Source: Victivallales bacterium
GTDB taxonomy: Bacteria; Verrucomicrobiota; Lentisphaeria; Oligosphaerales; Lenti-02
Direction of reading: 5' to 3'
Assembly (NCBI GenBank): GCA_018648945.1
Contig: JABGQJ010000338.1
Location: forward strand, 1 to 8,096
DNA length: 8,096 nt
The notes under the pieces are model-generated. The model worked only from the letters and a program-made list of their open reading frames with translations. It did no database searches and was not told where the DNA came from. The translations under genes were made by a program, and so were the position numbers. This document shows, piece after piece, positions 1 through 6,363 of this stretch (the first letter of the stretch is position 1; the number at the start of each line of letters is the position of its first letter).

Positions 1-1232
1 CAGGGGTGCGTGAGGTGGGCGATATCGGCCGGGAAAAGGAGGCAGGCGGCGGTGCGCCAGCGCTTGCCGGCGGCGAGATGATCGAGTACGGCACGGCGCA
101 GTGAGGTGTCGCGCGGGGCGGTGGCGAGATCGATATTCGAGCTGCCGAAGATGCGGGCGAGGGTCTGCTGGCCGCTGGCGCCGGGAACGGGTTGAAGGCG
201 GAAGATGCGCTGGAAGCCGACCAGGTTGGCGGTGGGTCTGAGGGTGGTTTGGAGTTGAGGATCGAGCAGCCAGGAAGCGCAGGCAAAGGCCCGGAAGGGG
301 TGGTCGGGGAAGTGGCGGGGGAAGAAGGCGAGGGCCTGGGCCAGGGATTCGCGACAGGCGTTGGGGAGGAGCGGGCCGGAGGCGGGGATGTGCAGAGCGA
401 GCACGGGGTCGCCTTGCTCGAGGACAGGTTGCCAGTCGTCGAGGGGGAGGGTCACAGGCGCGGGCTCGATGGTGCCGACGCGGGAGACGGGATGGCCGTG
501 GATGCTGGCGTGAACGCGACGGTAGGTCGTGGTCCAGCCGGGTGCGGCGTCTTCGGGCTCGGCGAAGCGGCCCTCGACGATGGTTTGGTCGGCCGGGGCG
601 AGAACGACGATGTGGCCGGTGCTGTTCTGCTGCCAGGCGGTGAAGGGGTAGCGATAGGTGCCGAACTGGTATTGGAGGCGGCCGATGGCGAAGAGGTTGG
701 CAGCGACGTGCTGGATGAGCCAGCGGTGCTCGCTGAATCCCCAGTGGCCGTTTTTGGTGTGGTGTGCGTGGATCCAGAGCTCGATGTCGATCAAGGTGTT
801 GGCGAGGATGGCATCGGGGATGCCGCGTTGATGGTACTGGGCGCGCAGTTCCGGCACGCCAAGGAGCAGGGGATAGACGAGGAATAGTTGGCTGTGGGGG
901 GAGAGGTCCGGCGGGAGTAGTGGCCATGCATTGACCTTGGCCTGGAGCGCGCCGGGGGACCGGAAGAGGCGGTAGTGGCAGTGCCAGAGAAGCTGGCAGA
1001 GGTCGGGATCGGCAAAGAGGGCCAGGCCCGCAAGGAGGCGAGACTGGATCTCGCGGGAGAAGGGGATGCTGGCGAGGCTCTGGGCGAAGGCAGTGGGATT
1101 CAGCCGGGCGCGGAAGCCGTCTGCTGCCGTCTCCCAGGCCGTCGCGGATTCATCCCATCCCTCCTGCCAGGTGTTTGCTTCCGGGGGCAGGCGGAGCCGC
1201 TGGGCCAAGGTGGGGAAGTCGGTGGTGGTCAT
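1..1232 (-). CDS. Acyltransferase-like protein (NAT_N/GNAT_C type), 3' end cut by window edge
   Basis: An uninterrupted frame of 410 codons runs from ATG at 1232 to the left edge with no stop, so the C-terminus is missing. Residues about 139-189 hold the sequence IPDAILANTLIDIELW, then GxWGF, then IGRLQYQFGTY. Residues about 280-343 hold HIPASGPL, FFPRHFPDHPFRAF, SWLLDPQL and then NLVGFQRIF. I recognise these from memory as the core of the GNAT-like C-terminal domain found in proteins annotated as acyltransferase-domain proteins; the N-terminal about 130 residues fit the partner NAT_N domain. The TSLRRAVLDHLAAGKRWR segment (377-394) is usually near the family C-terminus, so probably little is lost. 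Such proteins are presumed acyl-CoA-dependent N- or O-acyltransferases; the substrate is unknown. An AGGAG lies 7 nt before the ATG. The start overlaps the transporter stop in an ATGA, which implies translational coupling. No signal peptide or membrane segment is seen, so it is probably cytoplasmic. Confidence 0.8.
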   Translation of the reverse strand, partial: MTTTDFPTLAQRLRLPPEANTWQEGWDESATAWETAADGFRARLNPTAFAQSLASIPFSREIQSRLLAGLALFADPDLCQLLWHCHYRLFRSPGALQAKVNAWPLLPPDLSPHSQLFLVYPLLLGVPELRAQYHQRGIPDAILANTLIDIELWIHAHHTKNGHWGFSEHRWLIQHVAANLFAIGRLQYQFGTYRYPFTAWQQNSTGHIVVLAPADQTIVEGRFAEPEDAAPGWTTTYRRVHASIHGHPVSRVGTIEPAPVTLPLDDWQPVLEQGDPVLALHIPASGPLLPNACRESLAQALAFFPRHFPDHPFRAFACASWLLDPQLQTTLRPTANLVGFQRIFRLQPVPGASGQQTLARIFGSSNIDLATAPRDTSLRRAVLDHLAAGKRWRTAACLLFPADIAHLTHP

Positions 1233-2440
1233 GGGTGCTCTCCTGGCGGATCGGTATGGGGGAGCATTGGGCGGATTGCGAGGAAGACCACCACGGCCAC
1301 CACAACCTGGCAGGCCCCGGTGACCGCGAAGGGCACGCGCAGGCCGAAGGAGCCGCCGACCCAGCCACCCAGAAGGGGGCCAAAGGCGAAGCCAGCCATG
1401 CTGAGCGAGGTGGCCATACCATAGGCCTTGCCGAGATGATCGCCCCGTATCGCCCGGTGGATGATGGCGTTGGCGGCAGGCAGCATGCCGGCGACGGCAA
1501 AGCCGAAACAGATGCGGACGACGTACATGGCAGAAAGCGAGTTGGCGTAGTACGTGGCCATGGAGGCCGCCGCGCCGCCGATGGCGCAACAGATCAGGAT
1601 GCGCTTGTGCCCCAAGCGGTCGCCGAAGTGCCCGAGCAAGGCCGCCGCTGTCGCGCCGCTCAAGGCTGCTACCGCGATGATCGACCCAGTGATGGTGTTG
1701 AGCCGGTCTTCCGACCCCAGGATGTCCTTCACGATCAGCGGGAAGGAGGGGCGGGCGATGGAGTTGCTGAAACGTACCGAGAAGAGCACGAAAACCGCAG
1801 CGAGAAAGCCCGGGGCCACAAACACGCTGCGGAAGGCGGAACGAGTGGCCCCGGCCTCTTCCTGGGGGGGGATGAAGTTCTCGCGGGCACCGAAGAGCAC
1901 GACCATCCCGCCCGCGAAGATGATGAGTGCCCCGATGCGGAATGCCACCCGGTAGCCGTAGGCGTCTGCCACCACCCCGCCAACGTAGGGCCCCACGCAG
2001 ACGCCGATCATGACTGCGGCATGCATCATGCCCAACGCGAAGCTGCCTCGCTTGGCGGGCACGACGCTGGCCACGAGGGCGATGCTGGCGGTGACCGTCC
2101 CGGTCAACATGCCTTGGACCAGGCGGCAGATCACCAACTCGTGCACGGTCTGGACGTAGGATACCAGGATCATCACGAGGGTGCCGCCGATCATCGAGCG
2201 CACGACCATGGCCTTGCGCCCGTAGCGGTCGGCTAGAATACCCCAGATCGGAGCGAACAGAGCGAGGGTGACCCCTGTGGCGGACATGACGATGCCCGAC
2301 CAGAACACCTGGTCCGCCTTGTTGGTGATCCCCAGATCCTTGATGAAGTAGGGAATGAAGGGAAACGCGAAGGCAAAGCCCAGGATCGAGCAGATCTGGG
2401 CCACCAAAGTCGCGGCGAACGTGCGTTTCCAGGCGGTCAT
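1229..2440 (-). CDS. MFS transporter, 12-TM drug:H+ antiporter-like
   Basis: This 403-aa integral membrane protein has about twelve hydrophobic segments in two halves, joined by a charged central loop near residues 186-206. Signature MFS motifs are visible: motif A GILADRYGRKAMV (67-79) between TM2 and TM3, its echo GHFGDRLGHKRIL (270-282) in the second half, motif B RLVQG (106-110) in TM4, and a motif-C-like GVCVGPYVGG (146-155) in TM5. Motif C is typical of antiporters, so export of a small molecule driven by proton motive force is the likeliest role; the substrate cannot be read from sequence. Length is normal. No Shine-Dalgarno is seen before the ATG (upstream bases are TCGGCCACCGCC), and a strong hairpin ends 20 nt upstream, so initiation may be leaderless-like or depend on the upstream gene. 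The stop overlaps the downstream acyltransferase start by 4 bp, which suggests linked function, such as export of the acylated product. An importer role is possible. Confidence 0.93.
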   Translation of the reverse strand: MTAWKRTFAATLVAQICSILGFAFAFPFIPYFIKDLGITNKADQVFWSGIVMSATGVTLALFAPIWGILADRYGRKAMVVRSMIGGTLVMILVSYVQTVHELVICRLVQGMLTGTVTASIALVASVVPAKRGSFALGMMHAAVMIGVCVGPYVGGVVADAYGYRVAFRIGALIIFAGGMVVLFGARENFIPPQEEAGATRSAFRSVFVAPGFLAAVFVLFSVRFSNSIARPSFPLIVKDILGSEDRLNTITGSIIAVAALSGATAAALLGHFGDRLGHKRILICCAIGGAAASMATYYANSLSAMYVVRICFGFAVAGMLPAANAIIHRAIRGDHLGKAYGMATSLSMAGFAFGPLLGGWVGGSFGLRVPFAVTGACQVVVAVVVFLAIRPMLPHTDPPGEHP

Positions 2441-2460
2441 GGCGGTGGCCGATATGGAGA

Positions 2461-2490
2461 GGGCCGGACCCGCCGCAGCGGGTCCGGCCC
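2461..2490 (-). terminator. Perfect 13-bp hairpin with UNCG-type tetraloop, no U-tract
   Basis: The arms GGGCCGGACCCGC (2461-2473) and GCGGGTCCGGCCC (2478-2490) are exact reverse complements around a 4-nt loop. On the minus-strand transcript the loop is UGCG closed by a C-G pair, which matches the extra-stable C(UNCG)G class. It lies 19 bp after the oxidoreductase stop and 20 bp before the transporter start. No run of T follows on the minus strand (TCTCCATATC), so it is not a standard intrinsic terminator. It may be a partial terminator, a 3'-end stabiliser of the oxidoreductase mRNA, or a translation-modulating element for the transporter. Confidence 0.5.
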
Positions 2491-2509
2491 GGAGATGGAA
2501 GGAGGTCCC

Positions 2510-3574
2510 CTAGACTAGGTCGTCCATGGATGCACCGACCTCGGCCAGGAGGTCCGCGCACTCGATCTTCTTGCCACCTGCTTCGGCACTGCGCAGCATG
2601 GCGTCGGTGAGGGTCGCGACGCGAACGCCGAAGATGAAGGGCACGCGGTTGATGCGGGCCTTCTTGTGGATGAGCTTGACGAAGTTGTCGCAGGGACTGT
2701 CCGGCCAGCCCTTGGGCATGCCGAGGGGAACGTCCTTCACTTCGCCCTTCCTGTTCTTGTGGAGCAGGCGGAAGCCATGCACGGTGCTCATCATCAACTC
2801 GCCCTCGGTGCCGACGATGCGGACATCGTCCACGAATCCACCGGGGATGTCGCCCATGATCAGGACGCGGCCGGCTGCGCCGTTGGAGAGTTCGACGTTG
2901 AAGCTGCCGTTGATCTCGACCTGCTTCCGGTCGCCCTTCTGGAACTTGTCCACGTGGCCTTCGGCGGACTTGGGCAGGAGGCCGGTCATCCAGAGGAGGA
3001 TGTCCTGGTAGTGGCTGCCGGAGTCGTTGATCTGGCCACCGCAGGAGAACTCGGGCTCGCCCCGCCATTCGCGGCCGGGCCAGTCCTGGGCCATATAGAC
3101 AAAGAAAGTCTTGACGTCGCCGATGACGCCTTTCTGGATCAGTTCGCGGGTCTTGACGAACTGCGGCGCGTAGTGGCGTTGGTAGTGGACGATGCCGACT
3201 TTGCCGGAGGCCTCCATGGCGCGGTAGACGCGCATGGCATTGGCTGCACCGTAGACCATGGGTTTCTCGATCAGGACATGCAGTCCCTTCTCGATGGCGT
3301 ACTCCACGTGTTCGAGATGGAGGGAGTGCGGGGTGAAGATGCCGACGGCATCCAGTTCGCACTCGTCGATCATCTTCTTGAAGTCCTGCTTGCCGGTGTA
3401 GCGCTGGAAGTCGTAGCCGATGACCTGCTCGAGGTTGTCGAGCCGCTCGGGCCGGGGATCGACTGCTGCCACCACATCCAAGCCGAGGGGATGGGCCGCC
3501 AGTTCGCGAATGCGGTGGGTGCCTGCGCCGCCGGGTCCGATCGCGCCAAAACGGATGGGAGACTGTTCTGCCAT
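2510..3574 (-). CDS. Gfo/Idh/MocA family NAD(P)-dependent oxidoreductase
   Basis: This 354-aa cytoplasmic dehydrogenase is of normal family length. The N-terminal Rossmann fold has IRFGAIGPGGAG (7-18) for dinucleotide binding and an acidic residue ending strand 2 in VVAAVDPRPER (34-44). The family motif EKP is at 103-105, in GLHVLIEKPM. The C-terminal alpha/beta domain has CGGQINDSGSHYQD (178-191), which contains the conserved GG, D184, H188 and D191 of the substrate-binding/catalytic helix. Members oxidise or reduce sugars, cyclitols and their derivatives with NAD(P); this sequence does not show which substrate. An AGGAG lies 8 nt before the ATG, which supports the start. It is preceded by a 227-bp gap and followed by a hairpin and the MFS gene, so it may begin the oxidoreductase-transporter-acyltransferase unit. 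The glycine motif is GPGGAG rather than the textbook GxGxxG. No signal peptide is seen, unlike Tat-exported relatives. Confidence 0.95.
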   Translation of the reverse strand: MAEQSPIRFGAIGPGGAGTHRIRELAAHPLGLDVVAAVDPRPERLDNLEQVIGYDFQRYTGKQDFKKMIDECELDAVGIFTPHSLHLEHVEYAIEKGLHVLIEKPMVYGAANAMRVYRAMEASGKVGIVHYQRHYAPQFVKTRELIQKGVIGDVKTFFVYMAQDWPGREWRGEPEFSCGGQINDSGSHYQDILLWMTGLLPKSAEGHVDKFQKGDRKQVEINGSFNVELSNGAAGRVLIMGDIPGGFVDDVRIVGTEGELMMSTVHGFRLLHKNRKGEVKDVPLGMPKGWPDSPCDNFVKLIHKKARINRVPFIFGVRVATLTDAMLRSAEAGGKKIECADLLAEVGASMDDLV

Positions 3575-3616
3575 GGTCTCTGCTCCTGGTTGTCCGATGC
3601 TGCTGCCGACTGGGTG

Positions 3617-3635
3617 GGCACGAAGCAGTCGTGCC
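3617..3635. repeat. 7-bp perfect inverted repeat in the leader of the oxidoreductase gene
   Basis: GGCACGA (3617-3623) and TCGTGCC (3629-3635) are exact reverse complements with a 5-nt spacer. The repeat is centred about 52 bp upstream of the oxidoreductase ATG, inside the 227-bp gap 3575-3801. It could be an operator for a dimeric regulator or a 5'-leader hairpin. I could not place a convincing -35/-10 pair beside it, and the rest of this gap shows no gene on either strand. Confidence 0.3.
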
Positions 3636-3801
3636 GTCTGGCGGATACCCTAGGACGCTTGCCGCAGAGTTCCATAGCCATGGCGAGGAAATCCCGCAGA
3701 GAAATGCTCCCACCCTCGGGGCAAGGTGAGCAGGAGCGGGGGACGCGCCAGCTACGGAAGAAGAGACTGGCATGCCGAAGCCGCGATTGGAGGGAGCAAC
3801 C

Positions 3802-4692
3802 CTAGAAGAGGGTTGGGTTGCGGTGGTCGTCCAGGCGTTTGCGGAGGACCTCGACGAGGGACTTGAAGCCGTTGTCGAGGGCGTTGTCGAGCAGGGCCCG
3901 CCAATCGGGCGTGCGGCGTTGGAGAGCGGGCATGCCGGTCCATTCGGGGGGCAGTTCTTCGTCCAGGGCGGTGAGTTCGCGATTCGCCCGCAGCAGGTCG
4001 GCGGAGGCCGCCAGGGATTCTCGGGTGCGTTTGGCGGAAATCTGCTCTAGGCTGGCCAGGATGCCGTCGATGGAGCCGAACTCGTTGAGCAGCTTGGCGG
4101 CGGTCTTGGCACCGACGCCAGGGACACCCACGATGTTGTCGGAACTGTCGCCGACCAACGCCAGGTAGTCGCGAATGGCGGTAGGCGGCACACCGAACTT
4201 GGCGGTCACCTCGGCCGGGCCGAGGTCCTTCCAGGCGCCCTTGCTGCCAGGCGTGGTGAGGGTCACGGCCGGACTGACGAGTTGGGCCAGGTCCTTGTCG
4301 GCGGAGAGGATGCAGACGGGGTGTTCGCCGCGCGTGGCCACGACTCCTGCGATCAAGTCGTCCGCTTCACGCCCTTCCCACTGCAGAATGGGCCAGCCCA
4401 GCCACGCCACCGCTTCGCGGATCAGCGGAATCTGTTGGCGAAGAGGGTCGGGCATGGGCGAACGCGTGGCCTTGTACTCGGGGCGGATGGCCAGGCGACG
4501 GCTGCATTTCCCCTTGTCTAGGACCACTGCGCCGAGGGTGCTGGGCATCTCGTGGTCGATCTTCATCAGCAGGCGAATCATGCCGTAGAGGGCATTGGTT
4601 GGCTCGCCGCGCGCGTTGCTCAGGTCGCGAATCGCGTAGAAGGTGCGATAGATGTGCGCATAGCCATCGATCAGGATGATGGGGTCCGGCAT
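3802..4692 (-). CDS. Stand-alone 5'-3' exonuclease (Pol I N-terminal/FEN-like)
   Basis: This 296-aa protein matches the 5'-nuclease domain of DNA polymerase I but lacks the proofreading and polymerase domains, as in free-standing bacterial 5'-3' exonucleases. By alignment from memory to Taq polymerase, all nine metal-binding carboxylates are present: D9 (ILIDGYAHIYR), D59 (VVLDKG), E109, D111 and D112 (GREADDLIA), D132 and D134 (LSADKDLAQLV), D182 and D185 (GDSSDNI). The helix-hairpin-helix GVPGVGAKTAAKLL is at 189-202, with PEYKATR at 71-77. The expected role is removing RNA primers and 5' flaps during lagging-strand synthesis and repair. One difference is the strand motif after D59: KGKCSRRLAI replaces the usual SFR/TFR-type sequence and is one residue shorter than in Taq. 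An AGGGA about 8 nt before the ATG supports the start. It follows the kinase gene by 25 bp, so the two are probably co-transcribed. Confidence 0.93.
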   Translation of the reverse strand: MPDPIILIDGYAHIYRTFYAIRDLSNARGEPTNALYGMIRLLMKIDHEMPSTLGAVVLDKGKCSRRLAIRPEYKATRSPMPDPLRQQIPLIREAVAWLGWPILQWEGREADDLIAGVVATRGEHPVCILSADKDLAQLVSPAVTLTTPGSKGAWKDLGPAEVTAKFGVPPTAIRDYLALVGDSSDNIVGVPGVGAKTAAKLLNEFGSIDGILASLEQISAKRTRESLAASADLLRANRELTALDEELPPEWTGMPALQRRTPDWRALLDNALDNGFKSLVEVLRKRLDDHRNPTLF

Positions 4693-4717
4693 GGGAGATC
4701 CCTGGGTTGGGGCTGGA

Positions 4718-5893
4718 TCAGTTGCTGGTCTCGGCGATGGCCCGGCGCACGACCTGGGTGAAATTGCTTTCGTCCATCCGCAGGATCTCGATCTCTCTCG
4801 CGGCGTTCTCCGGACTGTCAGAGGCGTGGGCGGTGTTGACCATGATGGTGGAGCCGAACTCGCTGCGCACGGTGCCGCCGGGGGCCTTGCTGGGATCGGT
4901 GGGGCCGAGCACGTCGCGGATCTTGGCCACGGCGTTCTCGCCTTCGTAGACGATGACCAGGCTCTTGACCAAGCCGTCGCGCTTCATGTCCGCAGGGCTG
5001 CAACGGTTGGGCCGCCGGCCGGTCATGAAGCTCACGATCTCTTGGAACTGATGGTGGGCGTAGGGGAGGCCGGCCAGTTCCGTGAGGGCCTTCAGGCTCC
5101 CCTTCGGCAAGGTGAAGCCGAATTCGCCCTCGATGGCGGACAGGGCGCGCCGAGCTGCGACCGGGGCGAGTTTCTGTTTGAGCGCATCCTCGACCGGGCC
5201 GTAGAACTCCAGCGCCTGTGCCACGCTCATCCGGTTCAGCTTCATGCTGATCATGCGCAGGCCCGTGCGGCTGAACATGTCGATGATCGCACCAGGCCGG
5301 GAACTGCGCGTCCGCCAGTTGTCGGGTTTGATCATGACGAGGGTCTGCTGCACCTGCTCGGGGTGCGCATACTGGCCCACTTCGGAGAGCATGGTGCGCT
5401 CGGCTTCCGAGCACTCCATCCACATGTTGAGGTCCTGGAGCACGGATTCGGGCGAGTCGGGGATGAGCACGGCAGGCTCGAAGTAGCGCACCGAGCCATC
5501 TTCGTCATACACGAGTTCGCTGTAGGTGTCGCGCACGGTCTCCCCGGTCTCATTGGTGATTTTGACACTGCCCAGGACGCGCTTGATGTCCGCGTATGCG
5601 TTTTCGCCCCGGAACACGAGCACCAGCGAGCGATGTCGCCGCCCATTCGGGCTGGGGCTGAAGTTCCGCAGGATATACTCGCGGATCAGTTGCCGATGCC
5701 GCTCGTCCTCCGGGTCGGTGATTGGGCGGATGGATGCCGCATAGCGTTCCGCCATCTCCCGGCAGGTCGCGAACATGCGCGTGGCAATCAGTTCGGTGCT
5801 GGAGAGGCTCAGCATACGACCGATCACGGCGCCGGTGCGTGACTTGCGGATGGTGTGTGGCGTGACGACGACGAAGGCGAGTTCTTGGGACAT
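4718..5893 (-). CDS. ndk: Tandem nucleoside diphosphate kinase-fold protein; first domain degenerate
   Basis: This 391-aa protein, much longer than the usual about 140-aa kinase, contains two NDK folds. The second (about 184-375) keeps the catalytic set: K189 in IKPD, R326, T332 in GPTDP, R343 in GGTVRSEFG, N353 and the phospho-accepting H356 in VNTAHASDS, and E368. It should transfer the gamma-phosphate of ATP to other NDPs. It also carries roughly 55-60 extra residues between Y231 and the strand SLVIVYEGENA (311-321). The first domain (about 4-158) shows the same pattern, with LVLVFRGENA at 90-99 and PDSPESV at 145-151. However, the histidine position is leucine (VLIPDS) and KPD is replaced by TPH, so it is probably not a kinase. 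The start at 5893 is preferred because the family-like sequence begins MSQELAFVVVTP and an AGGAG (5911-5907) lies 13 nt upstream. A longer in-frame start at 5974 adds only a proline-rich, unrelated leader. Confidence 0.88.
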   Translation of the reverse strand: MSQELAFVVVTPHTIRKSRTGAVIGRMLSLSSTELIATRMFATCREMAERYAASIRPITDPEDERHRQLIREYILRNFSPSPNGRRHRSLVLVFRGENAYADIKRVLGSVKITNETGETVRDTYSELVYDEDGSVRYFEPAVLIPDSPESVLQDLNMWMECSEAERTMLSEVGQYAHPEQVQQTLVMIKPDNWRTRSSRPGAIIDMFSRTGLRMISMKLNRMSVAQALEFYGPVEDALKQKLAPVAARRALSAIEGEFGFTLPKGSLKALTELAGLPYAHHQFQEIVSFMTGRRPNRCSPADMKRDGLVKSLVIVYEGENAVAKIRDVLGPTDPSKAPGGTVRSEFGSTIMVNTAHASDSPENAAREIEILRMDESNFTQVVRRAIAETSN

Positions 5894-5956
5894 GGCCGGC
5901 AAAAAGCTCCTGGACGGAGGTGGGGGATTGGGCGGTGGTCTGTCCGTGGGAAATCT

Positions 5957-6004
5957 GGAAAGCAGAAAGCTCACCCCAACGGGAGAACCCGAGGGAGTGA
6001 GCTT
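5957..6004 (-). terminator. Probable intrinsic-type terminator after the zinc-ribbon gene
   Basis: On the minus strand AAGCTCAC (6004-5997) pairs with GTGAGCTT (5974-5967). The stem continues through a G-U pair and more C-G pairs, a 2-nt mismatch, and CGGG/CCCG closed by a TTCT loop. A moderately T-rich tail follows (TTTCTGCTTT). It lies 45 bp beyond the stop of the 51-aa gene and 74 bp before the kinase start, so it would separate these two transcripts. The tail is interrupted, which keeps confidence moderate. The surrounding non-coding stretch 5894-6049 holds nothing else I can support. Confidence 0.55.
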
Positions 6005-6049
6005 GAAGTCCTATGGAACCCGATGGGATTCCAGCGGAGAAAGGCAGAA

Positions 6050-6205
6050 CTATTTTTTATTGAGGGGAAGGATCTTGTACATGCCCGTGCCGCAGTCGCC
6101 GCACGTTCCCTTCATCGCCGGGCGGCCATTCTTCATGGTCACCTTCTCGGCTTTCTGCATCTCTTTCTTCGCCTTGCACTTCACGCAGTAAGCGATCTCA
6201 GCCAT
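6050..6205 (-). CDS. 51-aa zinc-ribbon protein, DUF5679-like
   Basis: This small gene runs from ATG at 6205 to TAG at 6050-6052. Two CxxC knuckles, C7-V-K-C10 and C35-G-D-C38, frame a basic linker with KVTMKNGRPAMKGTC (21-35), giving a compact four-cysteine zinc-binding fold. The pattern (YCVKCKAK, then a K-rich stretch, then TxKNGRPA, then GTCxxCGT) is what I recall for the DUF5679 family, which has no established function. Short basic zinc ribbons often bind nucleic acid or ribosomes, but nothing here proves that. An AAAGG about 7 nt before the ATG is a plausible ribosome-binding site. The gene stands alone: the neighbour on its right diverges, and a terminator-like hairpin follows it. Length is near that usual for the family, so it appears complete. 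It is well supported despite its size because both cysteine pairs and the family phrases are intact. Confidence 0.88.
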   Translation of the reverse strand: MAEIAYCVKCKAKKEMQKAEKVTMKNGRPAMKGTCGDCGTGMYKILPLNKK

Positions 6206-6226
6206 GGTCTTGCCTTTCTTTGGTTT

Positions 6227-6256
6227 GGGGTTACCCGCTTTAACCCCCAGAGGGGG
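6227..6256 (-). promoter_or_regulatory. Two mutually exclusive small hairpins in the leader of the zinc-ribbon gene
   Basis: GGGGTTA (6227-6233) can pair with TAACCCC (6241-6247) around a 7-nt loop. The same C-run (CCCCC, 6244-6248) can instead pair with GGGGG (6252-6256) around a 3-nt loop. The two stems share bases and cannot coexist fully. They sit 22-51 nt upstream of the 51-aa gene start, inside the 158-bp divergent region 6206-6363. A TATACG-like -10 hexamer on the minus strand just upstream (near 6258-6263) would place the stems in the 5' leader, but I found no good -35. A role as a switch is inference only. The rest of the divergent region shows no gene, and I could not assign a convincing kdsD promoter. 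Confidence 0.3.
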
Positions 6257-6363
6257 GACGTATATTCAGATGGTCCGAAAACTGTGGGCGAGGACACTCG
6301 AAGTATCGGTTCTGCCCGCCCAGCCAGCTGAGACACTAAAGCGACAATTCTTGGGGTTTGCAA

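Noticed and set aside
192..887. 231-codon plus-strand frame
   Set aside because: Its G, E, V and A rich translation is the antisense shadow of the acyltransferase frame, which is open across the whole of 1-1232 on the minus strand.
1175..2236. 353-codon open frame on the plus strand
   Set aside because: It lies opposite the MFS gene, and its translation is rich in D, H, G, E and A with no domain. It reflects GC-rich third positions of the real gene on the other strand.
2499..2528. AAGGAGGT on the plus strand upstream of an ATG at 2526
   Set aside because: The spacing is about 19 nt, too long for a ribosome site, and the following frame is antisense to the oxidoreductase gene.
2666..3805. 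379-codon open frame on the plus strand
   Set aside because: It is antisense to the Gfo/Idh/MocA gene, which has clear family motifs. The frame has a biased composition and no recognisable fold.
3797..3815. 7-bp inverted repeat (CAACCCT/AGGGTTG) spanning the exonuclease stop codon
   Set aside because: It is short, overlaps the coding end and has no T-tract, so I do not call it a terminator.
4676..5842. 388-codon open frame on the plus strand
   Set aside because: It is antisense to the tandem NDK gene and shows no domain. The minus-strand frame contains the conserved residues.
5894..5974. 27-residue N-terminal extension of the NDK from ATG 5974
   Set aside because: The leader is proline-rich and unlike the family. 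It starts within the terminator-like hairpin and lacks a ribosome site, whereas ATG 5893 begins the conserved region and has AGGAG upstream.
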